From: Polyangiaceae bacterium
Lineage (GTDB): Bacteria; Myxococcota_A; Polyangia; Polyangiales; Polyangiaceae
Direction: 5' to 3'
NCBI GenBank assembly: GCA_015075635.1
Contig: JABTUA010000003.1
Span: forward strand, 62,001-126,000
DNA: 64,000 nucleotides
Position numbers and translations under genes: made by a program. The notes beneath the pieces were generated by a model. It ran no database searches. It worked only from the letters and a program-made list of their open reading frames with translations, and was not told where the DNA came from. Positions 34,422-42,143 of this stretch are shown here, in pieces. The stretch's first letter is position 1, and each line of letters starts with the position of its first letter.

Positions 34422-35675
34422 TCAGAACGAGACCTGGGCCGCGAGGATCAGCTCGTGGCGCGTCTTGGCCAGCTCGTAGTCGAACACGCTGTAGCTCGCC
34501 TGGAGCTTCGCCTCGTGCTTCGCCAGGTAGTAGTTGAGCCCGCCCTCGAACACCCAGGTCTCGTCTTCCTTGGCGGTGGAGTCTTCCTCCACGTTCGGAT
34601 CCAGGTAGCCGATGCGCGCGACCGGCTGGAGGCGATCGAAGAAGGTGTAGCCGGCGGCGGCATAGAAGCCGTGGCCCCGGATGCGATCACTGCCGGTGGC
34701 GGGCACGTCCCAGGCGCGGATGTACTCCGCTTGCAGGAGCGCGTTCGCCATTTCGATGCGGAAGTCTCCTTCCACGCGGTCCTTGGTGGCGGTGCGATCG
34801 CGATCGGTGATGCCCATGTAGCCCACCGCGCCGACCATGATCTCCTTGATCGGATAGGCCTCGACGCGCAGGCCGACGTCTTTCTGATTGTTGGAATCGG
34901 CTCGGTTCTGCCCTTCGCCGTTCAGGATGCTGAGCGAGTAGTAGAACTTGTCGTCGAACAGCTTCTTGTCGACGCGCAGGCCGATGTCGCGCTTGTCGCC
35001 CCACTTACGGGCGGCCGCGGCGCGCTCCGGGAACAGCAGCTTGGACGAACCGTTGTAGCCTTCCCAGCTCACCGGGATCTTGAACTGGCCCATCGAGACG
35101 TCGGCGTAGTCGCTCATGAAGGTGATGAAGAAGTCCTGCATGATCGACACGGTGCTCGACTGGCTGACCGTGACGCTGGTCGAGCCGTCGGCGGTCGGCA
35201 CGGTGGTCTTGTCCGGATCGAGGACCTTGGCGGGGTCGATCATCAGCTGGTACGCGACCTGCTTGGGCAGGATCTCGCCTTTCACTCGGATCTCGGCGCG
35301 GCGCAGCCGGAAGGTCGAAGGGGCCTTCACGCCCTCCTGGCGCGGGACGAACAGCCAGCCCTGGAGCAGCGCGCTCGGTTGGAAGACCCCCTGCTTGCCC
35401 ACCGACATCTTCTTGGGCGCCGGCGGCTCGTCCAACTTCTGGGGCGGGGGCGCGGGCTCGGGCGCGGCGACGGGGACCTCGGGCGCGGCGGCCGCGACCG
35501 GGGGCTCGGCGGCGGGCGGTGCTGGAGCCGGCGCTGGCTCGGCTGCCGCCGGCGGCGCGGGCTCGGGTGCGGGTGCGGGTGGCGGCGCGGGTGCGGGCTC
35601 GCCCTGGGCGAAAGCGGGTGCAGCGTTGAGGAGAACGAGTGTGACAGTGGCGAACGAGAGGGAGCGGTGCATCAT
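34422..35675 (-). CDS. OprO/OprP-like phosphate/polyphosphate porin
   Basis: The 417-residue protein has a signal peptide (MMHRSLSFATVTLVLLNAAPAFAQ), a Pro/Ala/Glu-rich linker to ~residue 75, and a beta-barrel part with features of phosphate-selective porins: FRLRRAEIRVKGEILPKQVAYQLMIDP, MGQFKIPVSWEG, and a C-terminal Phe (AQVSF). The linker is not found in Pseudomonas OprP and may span the periplasm or bind peptidoglycan. It lies upstream of pstS in the same direction but has its own three-unit Pho box, so phosphate-controlled expression is likely. Confidence 0.85.
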   Translation of the reverse strand: MMHRSLSFATVTLVLLNAAPAFAQGEPAPAPPPAPAPEPAPPAAAEPAPAPAPPAAEPPVAAAAPEVPVAAPEPAPPPQKLDEPPAPKKMSVGKQGVFQPSALLQGWLFVPRQEGVKAPSTFRLRRAEIRVKGEILPKQVAYQLMIDPAKVLDPDKTTVPTADGSTSVTVSQSSTVSIMQDFFITFMSDYADVSMGQFKIPVSWEGYNGSSKLLFPERAAAARKWGDKRDIGLRVDKKLFDDKFYYSLSILNGEGQNRADSNNQKDVGLRVEAYPIKEIMVGAVGYMGITDRDRTATKDRVEGDFRIEMANALLQAEYIRAWDVPATGSDRIRGHGFYAAAGYTFFDRLQPVARIGYLDPNVEEDSTAKEDETWVFEGGLNYYLAKHEAKLQASYSVFDYELAKTRHELILAAQVSF

Positions 35676-35709
35676 GGTGACCTCGACACGGGCGTTATCT
35701 ACTCCTCGT

Positions 35710-35738
35710 GTGACGAGAACGTGACGAGTCCGTGAGCT
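35710..35738 (-). promoter_or_regulatory. Three-unit Pho box upstream of the porin gene
   Basis: TGAC at 35711, TGAC at 35722 and TGAG at 35733 (plus-strand letters) form three direct repeats with 11-base period, read on the minus strand as TCAC-n7-TCAC-n7-style units. They lie 36-61 bases before the porin start codon (35675), where an activator overlapping the -35 region would bind. Confidence 0.7.
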
Positions 35739-35774
35739 TCGAGAAAAAATGCCGAGCATTGGGACAGAACCAGC

Positions 35775-36296
35775 ATGATTTGGATCAACTGCGCCACCGC
35801 CGTGACGGCAGCGTGTCTCAGCCTGGGGTGCGGCTGCGCGGCTTCCAGCGAGCGACGCCCCGAGCAGCGCGCCGCCGAGGTCGCCGATCACCACGAGGCT
35901 TGGGGTGCGACGTTCTCCCTCCCCGCGGGCTGGAGCGGCGGTGAGAACGACGCAGGCGGCATCGAGCTCACCGACGGCGAGCTCGCGTTGATGGTCGGTC
36001 GCAGCGCGCTCGCGGAAGGCGAGTCCCTCGACGCCTTCGCGAAGGGCCGGCGCACCACGCTCGAAGAGCTGGGCGCTGCGGAGTCGCTGGAGCAGAGCGA
36101 GCAGCGCTTCGGGGGAGAGCGTGCGCTCCTCTACCGCGGCCGTGGCAGCGACGGTGTCGAGCTCCGTCTGCTGGTGACGCGGCTCGACCCCCGCACGGGG
36201 CTGAGCTTCCTCCTGATCGGTGAGGCAAAGCAGGCTGCCCGAGCCGACGCCGCGTGGACCAAGCTCCTGGGCTCGCTCACGCTTCCGGGGAAATGA
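35775..36296 (+). CDS. Small lipoprotein, unknown function
   Basis: The 173-residue protein has a signal peptide with lipobox SLGC (followed by GCAAS). The mature part of ~150 residues reads as an alpha/beta domain: FSLPAGWSGGENDAGGIELTDGELALMVGRS and later EQRFGGERALLYRGRGSDGVELRLLVTRLDP. This pattern resembles proteins of the PsbP/DUF1795-like group (a 'trimmed' stress-related fold), but I cannot assign it firmly. It is divergent from the porin and shares the Pho-box region. Confidence 0.55.
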   Translation: MIWINCATAVTAACLSLGCGCAASSERRPEQRAAEVADHHEAWGATFSLPAGWSGGENDAGGIELTDGELALMVGRSALAEGESLDAFAKGRRTTLEELGAAESLEQSEQRFGGERALLYRGRGSDGVELRLLVTRLDPRTGLSFLLIGEAKQAARADAAWTKLLGSLTLPGK

Positions 36297-36342
36297 CGCC
36301 GCGTTCGCCCTTCGGCGCTCCGCTTGCTATGGTTCGGCCCCG

Positions 36343-36702
36343 GTGACGGAACCCAAGGACTCCGCGGGCCTGGACACCGAGGCCATCGACGACGCCTGGG
36401 GCGACGAGCCTGGTCCGGCGCCCGCGCCTGCGAGTGCCCCCATGGTGCCTTCGAAGCCGGTGGCCCGCGCGCTCCGCCCGCCCCGTCCGCTCCGCCCGCT
36501 CCCCGCGCCAGCCCCCGCGGCAGCGGCGGACCTGCCGCCGGACGACGAGATCGAGTTCGAGGCCGACGCGGTCGCGCGGGACTCGATGCCCACCTTCCAG
36601 CACCCGAATCCGCTCGAGTTCGATCGCGACCCGGACGCCGAGGCCAAGCCGCGCCCTCCGCTGCCCAAGCCGCCGCGGCTGCCGAAGCTGCCGCGAGGCT
36701 AG
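36343..36702 (+). CDS. Proline-rich small hypothetical protein
   Basis: A 119-residue frame from GTG 36343. It is rich in Pro, Ala, Asp and Glu: a short acidic N-terminus (DTEAIDDAWGDEP), a Pro/Arg segment (RPPRPLRPLPAPAP), an acidic EIEFEADA stretch and a basic end (LPKPPRLPKLPRG). No fold is recognisable and it may be disordered. The TAG stop lies inside the left terminal repeat of the element at 36699-36936, so its C-terminus may have been altered by that insertion. Confidence is limited because the frame has no homology signal. Confidence 0.45.
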   Translation: MTEPKDSAGLDTEAIDDAWGDEPGPAPAPASAPMVPSKPVARALRPPRPLRPLPAPAPAAAADLPPDDEIEFEADAVARDSMPTFQHPNPLEFDRDPDAEAKPRPPLPKPPRLPKLPRG

Positions 36703-36936
36703 TCTCGACTTGCGCACTTTCACGCCGCGAAGAACTCGCCGCGCGAGCGTTTCGTCGAAGTCAGCCCCGCAGCGTGACCTGCGAGAAAGTCGCGACTCAT
36801 CCCGCGGGACGAGGAAGCATCCGCCGGCCCACCCCTCCGGGTATCGCGAAGCGCGTTCGCCGGCAGTTTCCGTGGGTTTTCGCCACTCCTGATGATCGTG
36901 ATCTGATCGTGGCAAGACTGCCCAAGTCGAGGCTAG
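36699..36936. mobile_element. TIR-bounded intergenic element (MITE-like, copy B)
   Basis: A 238-base non-coding segment whose ends are inverted repeats: ctagtctcgacttg (36699-36712) and caagtcgaggctag (36923-36936), matching at 13 of 14 positions. Internal blocks acttgcgcactttcacgc and agcgtgacctgc are identical to the shorter copy at 15845-15954. The left TAG is the stop of the preceding gene; a CTAG directly after the right end supplies the phoR stop (36938-36940). No open frame of interest is present, so it would rely on a transposase elsewhere. A target-site duplication is not clear. Confidence 0.6.
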
Positions 36937-36937
36937 T

Positions 36938-38740
36938 CTAGCTCGTCTCCGTAACGTTCGGCGCGGAGCGCTCGGGAGGCATCTCGGTACGCAGCGTGAA
37001 CGAGAATTGCGTGCCGGAGCCCAGCGTGCTCTCGACGCGAACGCTGCCGCCCATGGCTTCCACGAGATGCTTCACGATCGAGAGTCCGAGCCCCGTGCCG
37101 CCGAGCTCGCGCGAGCGACCCGCGTCCACGCGGTAGAAGCGCTCGAACAGGCGCGGCAGGTGGCGCGGCTCGATTCCGGGACCGTCGTCGGAGACCGATA
37201 CGCGCACCAGGTCACCTTCTTCGGACGCGCGCAGGCTCACCGTGCTGCCGTTTGGGCAGTACTTCACCGCGTTGTCGATCAGGTTGGTGAGCACATGGTC
37301 CAGCGCCTTCGGATCCACGCAGACCTTCGGCAGGGCGGCTGGTAGGTCCGCCAGCAGACGGATGCGCTTCTTGTCCGCGCGCTCGCGGAACAGGTCGATC
37401 ACGTGCGACGCGACGCTGCCCAGCTCGAGCGACGCGAACCCGAGTTTGTAGGTCTGCGACTCGATTCGGGAGAGGTCCAACAGGTCCTCCACCAGCTCGC
37501 GCAGGCGCTCGGCGTTGCGGTCGATGATCTCGACGAAGCGCCGGGCCGCCTCGGGGTCCTTCTCCAGCGCGGTGTCCAGCGTCTCCGCGGCCGAGCGGAT
37601 GGCCGTCACCGGCGTCCTGAGCTCGTGGGAGACGTTCGCCACGAAATCCCGGCGCATCGTCTCCAATCGACGCATGTCCGTGACGTCCACGAACACCGCC
37701 AGCGTCCCGCCCTGCTCGCCTGCCAGGGGCGCCGCGCGCACCAGCAGGCGGCGCGGCTTGATGCCGCCCACCTCGATGTCCCTGGAGTGGGGCTCGTCGC
37801 TCTCGATCACGTCGTCGAGCAGGGATTTCAGCTGTGCGTGCCGGATCACCTCGAGCGGCGTCTTGCCTTGGGCGTCCGAAGGCAGCAGCAACATCTCGCA
37901 GAGCGCCGGGTTCACCAGCGCCACGCGGCCGTCGCGGTCGAGCAGGAGCACGCCCTCTTGCATGCCGCTCAGGATGCCGCTCACCCGGTCGCGCTCGGAG
38001 CGCAGCTCCGACAGCGTCGAGCTCAGGCTGCTGGCCAGGGCGTCCAGAGCGCGGCCGAGCTCGCCCAGCTCGTCGGTGCCGGAGCGTCGGGTTCGCGTGG
38101 CCAGATCTCCCGCCGCCATGCGCCGGGCCGCCTCCGTGAGCGAGCGGGCGTCCCTCCAGACCAGCTGCGCGGCCGCGCTCGAGAGCACCACCGCCACCGC
38201 GATGGCCAGCAGCGCCGCGATGAGCGCGAGGCGTCGCAGGTCCGCGACGGCGCCGTCCACGCGGGCGAGCGACAGCGCGACACGGGCGACGCCGCCCGGC
38301 TTGCCATCGCGCTGGAAAGGCTCCGCCATGTAGAGCATGCGCTGGCGCACCGTGGTGCTGTGGCGCACGCTCTCGCCGGTTCGTCCCGCCAGCGCCGCGT
38401 CCACCTCGGCGCGACCGCGGTGGTTCTCAACCCTGGGCAGCTCGGCCCAGGTGACGTCCGAGTCGCCGAAGACCTTGCCTTCGAGGTCGATCAGCGTGAC
38501 GCGCGCCTCGGCGCGCTTGCCCAGATCCTGCGCGAGGAGCTGCCACTCCTCCGGCGAGTCGGCGGGGGCGTCCGAGAGCTCCCGCGCGATCAGCTTCACG
38601 CGGACGTGAAGGTCGGTGCGGACGCTCTGGAGCAAGGCGTCTTCGAGCGCGCCGCGCAGGTAGGCGTAGCTGGCGATGACCGACGCGATGATCAGCCCGA
38701 GCGAGAGCAGGAAGAGCTTCGCGCGGACACCAAGCCTCAA
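36938..38740 (-). CDS. phoR: Phosphate-regulon sensor histidine kinase
   Basis: The 600-residue protein has an N-terminal membrane helix (~8-30), a periplasmic sensor of ~130 residues, a second helix (~170-195), HAMP (ARSLTEAARRMAAGDLATR), a PAS domain (~240-345), HisKA with VSHELRTPVTAIRS, and HATPase with NLIDNAVKYCPNGS, DDGPGIE and GTGLGLSIVKHL. The large periplasmic domain differs from E. coli PhoR, which has hardly any, and resembles Gram-positive/other PhoR. The start is TTG at 38740, overlapping the phoB stop as TTGA. It is next to phoB, supporting the assignment. Confidence 0.9.
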   Translation of the reverse strand: MRLGVRAKLFLLSLGLIIASVIASYAYLRGALEDALLQSVRTDLHVRVKLIARELSDAPADSPEEWQLLAQDLGKRAEARVTLIDLEGKVFGDSDVTWAELPRVENHRGRAEVDAALAGRTGESVRHSTTVRQRMLYMAEPFQRDGKPGGVARVALSLARVDGAVADLRRLALIAALLAIAVAVVLSSAAAQLVWRDARSLTEAARRMAAGDLATRTRRSGTDELGELGRALDALASSLSSTLSELRSERDRVSGILSGMQEGVLLLDRDGRVALVNPALCEMLLLPSDAQGKTPLEVIRHAQLKSLLDDVIESDEPHSRDIEVGGIKPRRLLVRAAPLAGEQGGTLAVFVDVTDMRRLETMRRDFVANVSHELRTPVTAIRSAAETLDTALEKDPEAARRFVEIIDRNAERLRELVEDLLDLSRIESQTYKLGFASLELGSVASHVIDLFRERADKKRIRLLADLPAALPKVCVDPKALDHVLTNLIDNAVKYCPNGSTVSLRASEEGDLVRVSVSDDGPGIEPRHLPRLFERFYRVDAGRSRELGGTGLGLSIVKHLVEAMGGSVRVESTLGSGTQFSFTLRTEMPPERSAPNVTETS

Positions 38741-39438
38741 ATGCTCGCCTCGTCGGGCGAGCCCTTGAACCGATAGCCGACCCCGCGCACCGTCTCGACG
38801 TAGTCGCGGGCGCCTTCGAGCTTCTCCCGCAGGCGCTTTACGTGCGTGTCCACCGTGCGCGTGGTGATGTCGGCCTGGATGCCCCAGACGTCATCCAGCA
38901 ACGCAGCCCGAGTCTGCACGCGGTTCTTGCGCTCGTACAGCGTCACCAGCAAGCGGAACTCCAGCGCGGTCAGCTCGATCTCGTGCTCTTCGACCCAGAC
39001 GCGGTGCGCCTCGCGGTCGATCTTCAGGCAGCCGAACTCGATGGTGGCGTCCGAAGGCGGGCGTTCGCTCTTGGCTCGGCGCAAGATGGCCTGGATGCGC
39101 AGCATCAGCTCCCGAACGCTGAACGGCTTGACGATGTAGTCGTCGGCGCCGAGCTCGAACCCGACCACGCGGTCGATCTCCTCGCCGCGCGCCGTGAGCA
39201 TCACGACCGGGATGCCGCGGGTCGCGGCGTCCTCCTTCAGCGTGCGGCACACGTCCGTTCCGGGGACGTCCGGCAGCATCAGATCGAGCAGCACCAGGTC
39301 GGGGTGCTCGGCCCGGGCCAGCCGCAGGCCCTCGACGCCACGCTCGGCCGACAGAGCTTCGTGGCCCGCTTGACGCAGGTTGTACGTGAGCACCTGCTGC
39401 AGGTCTCGTTCGTCCTCGATGACGAGTACTTTTGCCAT
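38737..39438 (-). CDS. phoB: Phosphate-regulon response regulator PhoB
   Basis: The 233-residue protein has a receiver domain (acidic EDE at 8-10, phospho-acceptor Asp52 in LLDLMLP, Lys in IVKPFS) and an OmpR-type winged helix ending in TRTVDTHVKRLREKL and VRGVGYRF. It is followed directly by phoR with a 4-base overlap. The ATG at 39438 was chosen; an upstream frame extension lacks receiver character. A Pho box lies 27 bases before the start, which implies positive autoregulation. Confidence 0.93.
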   Translation of the reverse strand: MAKVLVIEDERDLQQVLTYNLRQAGHEALSAERGVEGLRLARAEHPDLVLLDLMLPDVPGTDVCRTLKEDAATRGIPVVMLTARGEEIDRVVGFELGADDYIVKPFSVRELMLRIQAILRRAKSERPPSDATIEFGCLKIDREAHRVWVEEHEIELTALEFRLLVTLYERKNRVQTRAALLDDVWGIQADITTRTVDTHVKRLREKLEGARDYVETVRGVGYRFKGSPDEASI

Positions 39439-39461
39439 CGCGCCCTCGGAGTAGCCTGATT

Positions 39462-39481
39462 GTGTGACGAACCGGTGACGG
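39462..39481 (-). promoter_or_regulatory. Pho box upstream of phoB
   Basis: TGAC at 39465 and 39476 on the plus strand are exactly 11 bases apart, read on the minus strand as gtcaccggttcgtcacac. This matches the Pho boxes before pstS and the porin and points toward phoB, consistent with autoregulation. Confidence 0.65.
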
Positions 39482-39562
39482 AGTGGGTCCTGGTGTAGCA
39501 AAGCTTCTTCTCCTCTGCACTCGGGAAGAGGAAACTCGGGAGGGCAGCCCGAAGACGCGCGC

Positions 39563-39886
39563 TCACGCCACCGGCGGCAGTCGCTGGCTCGAAGTCAGGT
39601 AAGCGCGCGGCGGGACGGCCGTGCTCTCGATGGCGCGAAGGACCTCGTGCTGGACTTCCAGCCGGCGCTCCGGACGGATCGGAGCGCCGTCGAACTCGAC
39701 CACCCAGAGGCGCTCCAGGCGCCGTCCCCTTTGGAGCTTGGACTCGGCGCGCACCAGCTGAATGCGCATCAGGAACAGCTGCGCCGCGATGCGACCGAAG
39801 AGCCCGCGCCCCCCGTCGCACTCGACCTCGAGCAAGCTCAGTACCCCGCTCCCCGACTCGACGAAGCGTACCACCGTGTTCTTCAT
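39563..39886 (-). CDS. Small conserved-looking hypothetical protein between two PhoB genes
   Basis: A 107-residue frame from ATG 39886 (an ATG at 39898 adds four residues). The sequence reads as alternating hydrophobic strands (VVRFVESGSGVLSLLEVEC, LFGRIAAQLFLMRIQLVRAESKL, ERLWVVEFDGAPI) and ends with a Pro-rich tail. I do not recognise it. It lies in the same direction between the second PhoB-like regulator and phoB, so it is probably co-transcribed with one of them. Confidence 0.5.
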   Translation of the reverse strand: MKNTVVRFVESGSGVLSLLEVECDGGRGLFGRIAAQLFLMRIQLVRAESKLQRGRRLERLWVVEFDGAPIRPERRLEVQHEVLRAIESTAVPPRAYLTSSQRLPPVA

Positions 39887-39948
39887 GCAGCGGAGCATCG
39901 CCGCGCAGCGTAAGCGGCGGGTGACCGGGCAGTAGATTCGAGGTGACG

Positions 39949-40641
39949 CTACCCAGTCAGCGGCTGGTCCACGAACCGGTACCCGACGCCACGCACCGTC
40001 TCGACGTAGTCACGCGCGTCACCGAGCTTCTCGCGCAGCCGCTTCACGTGAGCGTCCACGGTGCGCGTGCTGATGCGTGCGTCCACGCCCCAGACCGTGT
40101 CGAGCAGGCTCTCCCGCGACTGGACGCGGTTCTTGCGGTCGAACAGCGTGAGCAGGAGCTTGAGCTCGAGCGCCGTCAGCTCCACCTCTTCGTCACGGAC
40201 CCAGACGCGGTGCGCGTCGCGGTCGATCTTCAGGTCGCCGAACTCGATGGCACGGCTCGCGGCCGTCGGAGAGTCGTGGCGCCGGAGCACCGCGCGCACC
40301 CGGAGGACGAGCTCCCGCACGCTGAAGGGCTTGACGATGTAGTCGTCGGCGCCGAGCTCGAAGCCCACCACCCGGTCGATCTCGTCGTTCCGGGCGGTCA
40401 CCATCACCACCGGGACGCGCCGCGTGGCGGCCTCGCTCTTGAGGGACCGGCACACGTCCATGCCCGAGGTGTCCGGGAGCATCAGATCCAGGAGCACCAG
40501 GTCGGGGCGCGACTCCCGCGCCATCCGCAGGCCCTCGCCGCCCTGGGTCGCCTTGAGCACCTCGAATCCAGCGGCGCGAAGATTGTATTCCAGCACGTCC
40601 TGGATGTCGTGTTCGTCTTCGATCACGAGCACGGTCGTCAT
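39949..40641 (-). CDS. Second PhoB-like response regulator
   Basis: The 230-residue protein is clearly a close paralogue of PhoB at 38737: both share ADDYIVKPFSVREL, the LVLLDLMLPD phosphorylation block (Asp52) and a winged helix ending TRTVDAHVKRLREKLGDARDYVETVRGVGYRF. The recognition-helix region (STRTVDAHVKRLREKL) is virtually the same, so both may bind the same Pho boxes. No second kinase is adjacent, so PhoR may phosphorylate both, or this copy may answer another sensor. It has its own three-unit Pho box. Confidence 0.88.
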   Translation of the reverse strand: MTTVLVIEDEHDIQDVLEYNLRAAGFEVLKATQGGEGLRMARESRPDLVLLDLMLPDTSGMDVCRSLKSEAATRRVPVVMVTARNDEIDRVVGFELGADDYIVKPFSVRELVLRVRAVLRRHDSPTAASRAIEFGDLKIDRDAHRVWVRDEEVELTALELKLLLTLFDRKNRVQSRESLLDTVWGVDARISTRTVDAHVKRLREKLGDARDYVETVRGVGYRFVDQPLTG

Positions 40642-40666
40642 TCAGCTCACAGAGCTAGCGAAGCCG

Positions 40667-40695
40667 TGTGACCACCGGGTGACGACTGGGTGCCA
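40667..40695 (-). promoter_or_regulatory. Three-unit Pho box upstream of the second PhoB gene
   Basis: TGAC at 40669, TGAC at 40680 and TGCC at 40691 on the plus strand are direct repeats with 11-base period, read toward the gene starting at 40641 (28 bases away). It matches the porin Pho box in arrangement. Confidence 0.65.
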
Positions 40696-40880
40696 GGTCC
40701 GGCACGCCTCGGCGATGGAGCTCTCGCGAGGGCGCCGGATTGACCCAGGTCAACTCGCCGGAAACGCTGGCCGGCCTCGCCGGGTGGGGGTATCCTCGAG
40801 GCATCTTCTTCGTGTCGGGGGAACCGGCGCGTCTCTCTTCGTTGGCTTCGCAACGCGCGAGCGATCGGGAGGTGATTGCG

Positions 40881-41261
40881 ATGGCGTATGTGGGATTCGA
40901 ACGAAGGTCGAATCGGCGCGCCGATGTTCCTGCGACGGCGGTCCTGCTGAGGGGTGGCGCTGCCGGTGGCCGCTTCGACGTGGCAAACCTCTCCGCAGCG
41001 GGCGCGCTCCTGATTGGCGCGAGCGAGCTGGGCCGAGGTGACCACGCGCTCTTGCACCTCGAGGCGCCCGGCTGCGAGCCGGTCGTGGTGCACGCGCGCA
41101 TCGTCAGGGGTGGCGACGGCGACGGCGTCAACGCGCTGGCCGTCGAGTTCCGGCACCGTTCGCCGGACACGGAGGACGCCATCCAGGACGTGGTGCTCTC
41201 TGCGCTCGAGGAGGACGCGCGCTCGAGCCGGAGCGTTCTCGCGGAGCAGGCCGAAGCCTGA
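40881..41261 (+). CDS. PilZ-domain protein
   Basis: The 126-residue protein has the c-di-GMP-binding signature: ERRSNRRADV (RxxxR) at the start, then FDVANLSAAGALL ([D/N]xSxxG), followed by the expected beta strands up to LAVEFRHRSPD. It should bind cyclic di-GMP and pass the signal to an unknown partner. ATG 40881 was chosen because a strong Shine-Dalgarno (gggaggtga, 40867-40875) precedes it; the longer upstream frame overlaps low-complexity sequence. It sits between the Pho regulators and tonB. Confidence 0.8.
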   Translation: MAYVGFERRSNRRADVPATAVLLRGGAAGGRFDVANLSAAGALLIGASELGRGDHALLHLEAPGCEPVVVHARIVRGGDGDGVNALAVEFRHRSPDTEDAIQDVVLSALEEDARSSRSVLAEQAEA

Positions 41262-41307
41262 GTGTGACGTCCGCGTAACCCGCGTGCGGATTCGGCGACG
41301 ATCCGGT

Positions 41308-41346
41308 TCACTGGCAATTTCCAGGATTGCCACGGAGCCGTCACGG
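41308..41346 (+). promoter_or_regulatory. Weak tandem Pho-box-like repeats upstream of tonB
   Basis: On the plus strand TCAC (41308), TTCC (41319), CCAC (41330) and TCAC (41341) occur at exact 11-base steps, ending about 30 bases before the tonB ATG. Two units are perfect and two are degenerate. The orientation is correct for tonB. On its own this is suggestive; with the four clearer boxes nearby it supports PhoB control. Confidence 0.35.
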
Positions 41347-41373
41347 CCCTGAGGCAGTCTCCCGGTCGTCGCG

Positions 41374-42117
41374 ATGGACCTCACGACCTGGACCACGACT
41401 CAGTCAGACCCGGTGCGCCGAAAGCGCCTGGTCTTCGGCTACACCGTCGGCTCCTTCGGGGCGGGGCTGGTGGCCGTGGTAGTCGCGGTGACCGCCGGCA
41501 AGGTGGTGATGGCCGACGAGGACGTGCCGGTGGACGTCACACTGGCGACGGCTCCCGAAGAGCAGAAGGCTCCCGAGCCCGAGCCCGAGCCCGAGCCGAC
41601 GCCGGAGCCCGAGCAGAAGGCGCCTGGGCCGCGCTTGCCGAAGCTCGCTCCGCCCAAGGAAACCCCAAAGGACGAGCCCGCGGAGTCGAGCAGCGCGGAC
41701 GACGCCTATGGGTACGGGGATCCGTATCAGCACGGCAGCGGCGGAGGCGGCGCTCCGAAGCCGGCCGCCACCGCGGTCGCTCCGCCTCCACCCCCGCCCC
41801 CGCCGCCTCCGAAGCCGAAGCCGGCTGGCCCGACGCGCCTCACCGAGAACGACGTCCCGCCGGTGTCGGTGTCGATGGGCGCGCCGCAGTACCCCGCCGC
41901 GGCCAAGGCCGCCGGCGTCGAGGGCACCGTGGTCGTCAAATACGTGGTCACCGAGACCGGCGCCGTCACCGGCGTACAGGTCGTGCGTGGCCCGAGCGAG
42001 CTCCACGCCGCGTGCATCGCCGCCGTCCAGAGCTGGCGCTTCAAGCCGGCGCTGCGCGACGGTGTGCCCATCGCGGTCTCCCGCGTCGCGCGCTTTCCTT
42101 TCCGCATCAAGACCTGA
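41374..42117 (+). CDS. tonB: TonB-family energy transducer
   Basis: The 247-residue protein has a membrane anchor at ~20-45, an extended Glu/Pro then Pro/Lys-rich spacer to ~residue 165 that can span the periplasm, and a C-terminal TonB domain (PPVSVSMGAPQYPAAAKAAGVEGTVVVKYVVTETGAVTGVQVVRG...CIAAVQSWRFKPALRDGVPI). The protein transmits proton-motive force from ExbB/ExbD to an outer-membrane receptor. Next genes exbB-exbD-exbD and a receptor are in the same direction, making an apparently complete transport set. Confidence 0.9.
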   Translation: MDLTTWTTTQSDPVRRKRLVFGYTVGSFGAGLVAVVVAVTAGKVVMADEDVPVDVTLATAPEEQKAPEPEPEPEPTPEPEQKAPGPRLPKLAPPKETPKDEPAESSSADDAYGYGDPYQHGSGGGGAPKPAATAVAPPPPPPPPPPKPKPAGPTRLTENDVPPVSVSMGAPQYPAAAKAAGVEGTVVVKYVVTETGAVTGVQVVRGPSELHAACIAAVQSWRFKPALRDGVPIAVSRVARFPFRIKT

Positions 42118-42143
42118 CGAAAGTCGAACACCGGAGAACAACC

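Noticed and set aside
36699..36936. Inverted repeats considered as a bidirectional terminator between convergent genes
   Set aside because: The loop would exceed 200 bases, no T-run follows either end, and a related copy lies between co-directional genes at 15845-15954.
41262..41284. TGAC/TAAC pair with 11-base spacing just after the PilZ gene
   Set aside because: It has the minus-strand orientation and would point into the 3' end of the PilZ gene, where no minus-strand gene starts; the second unit is also degenerate.
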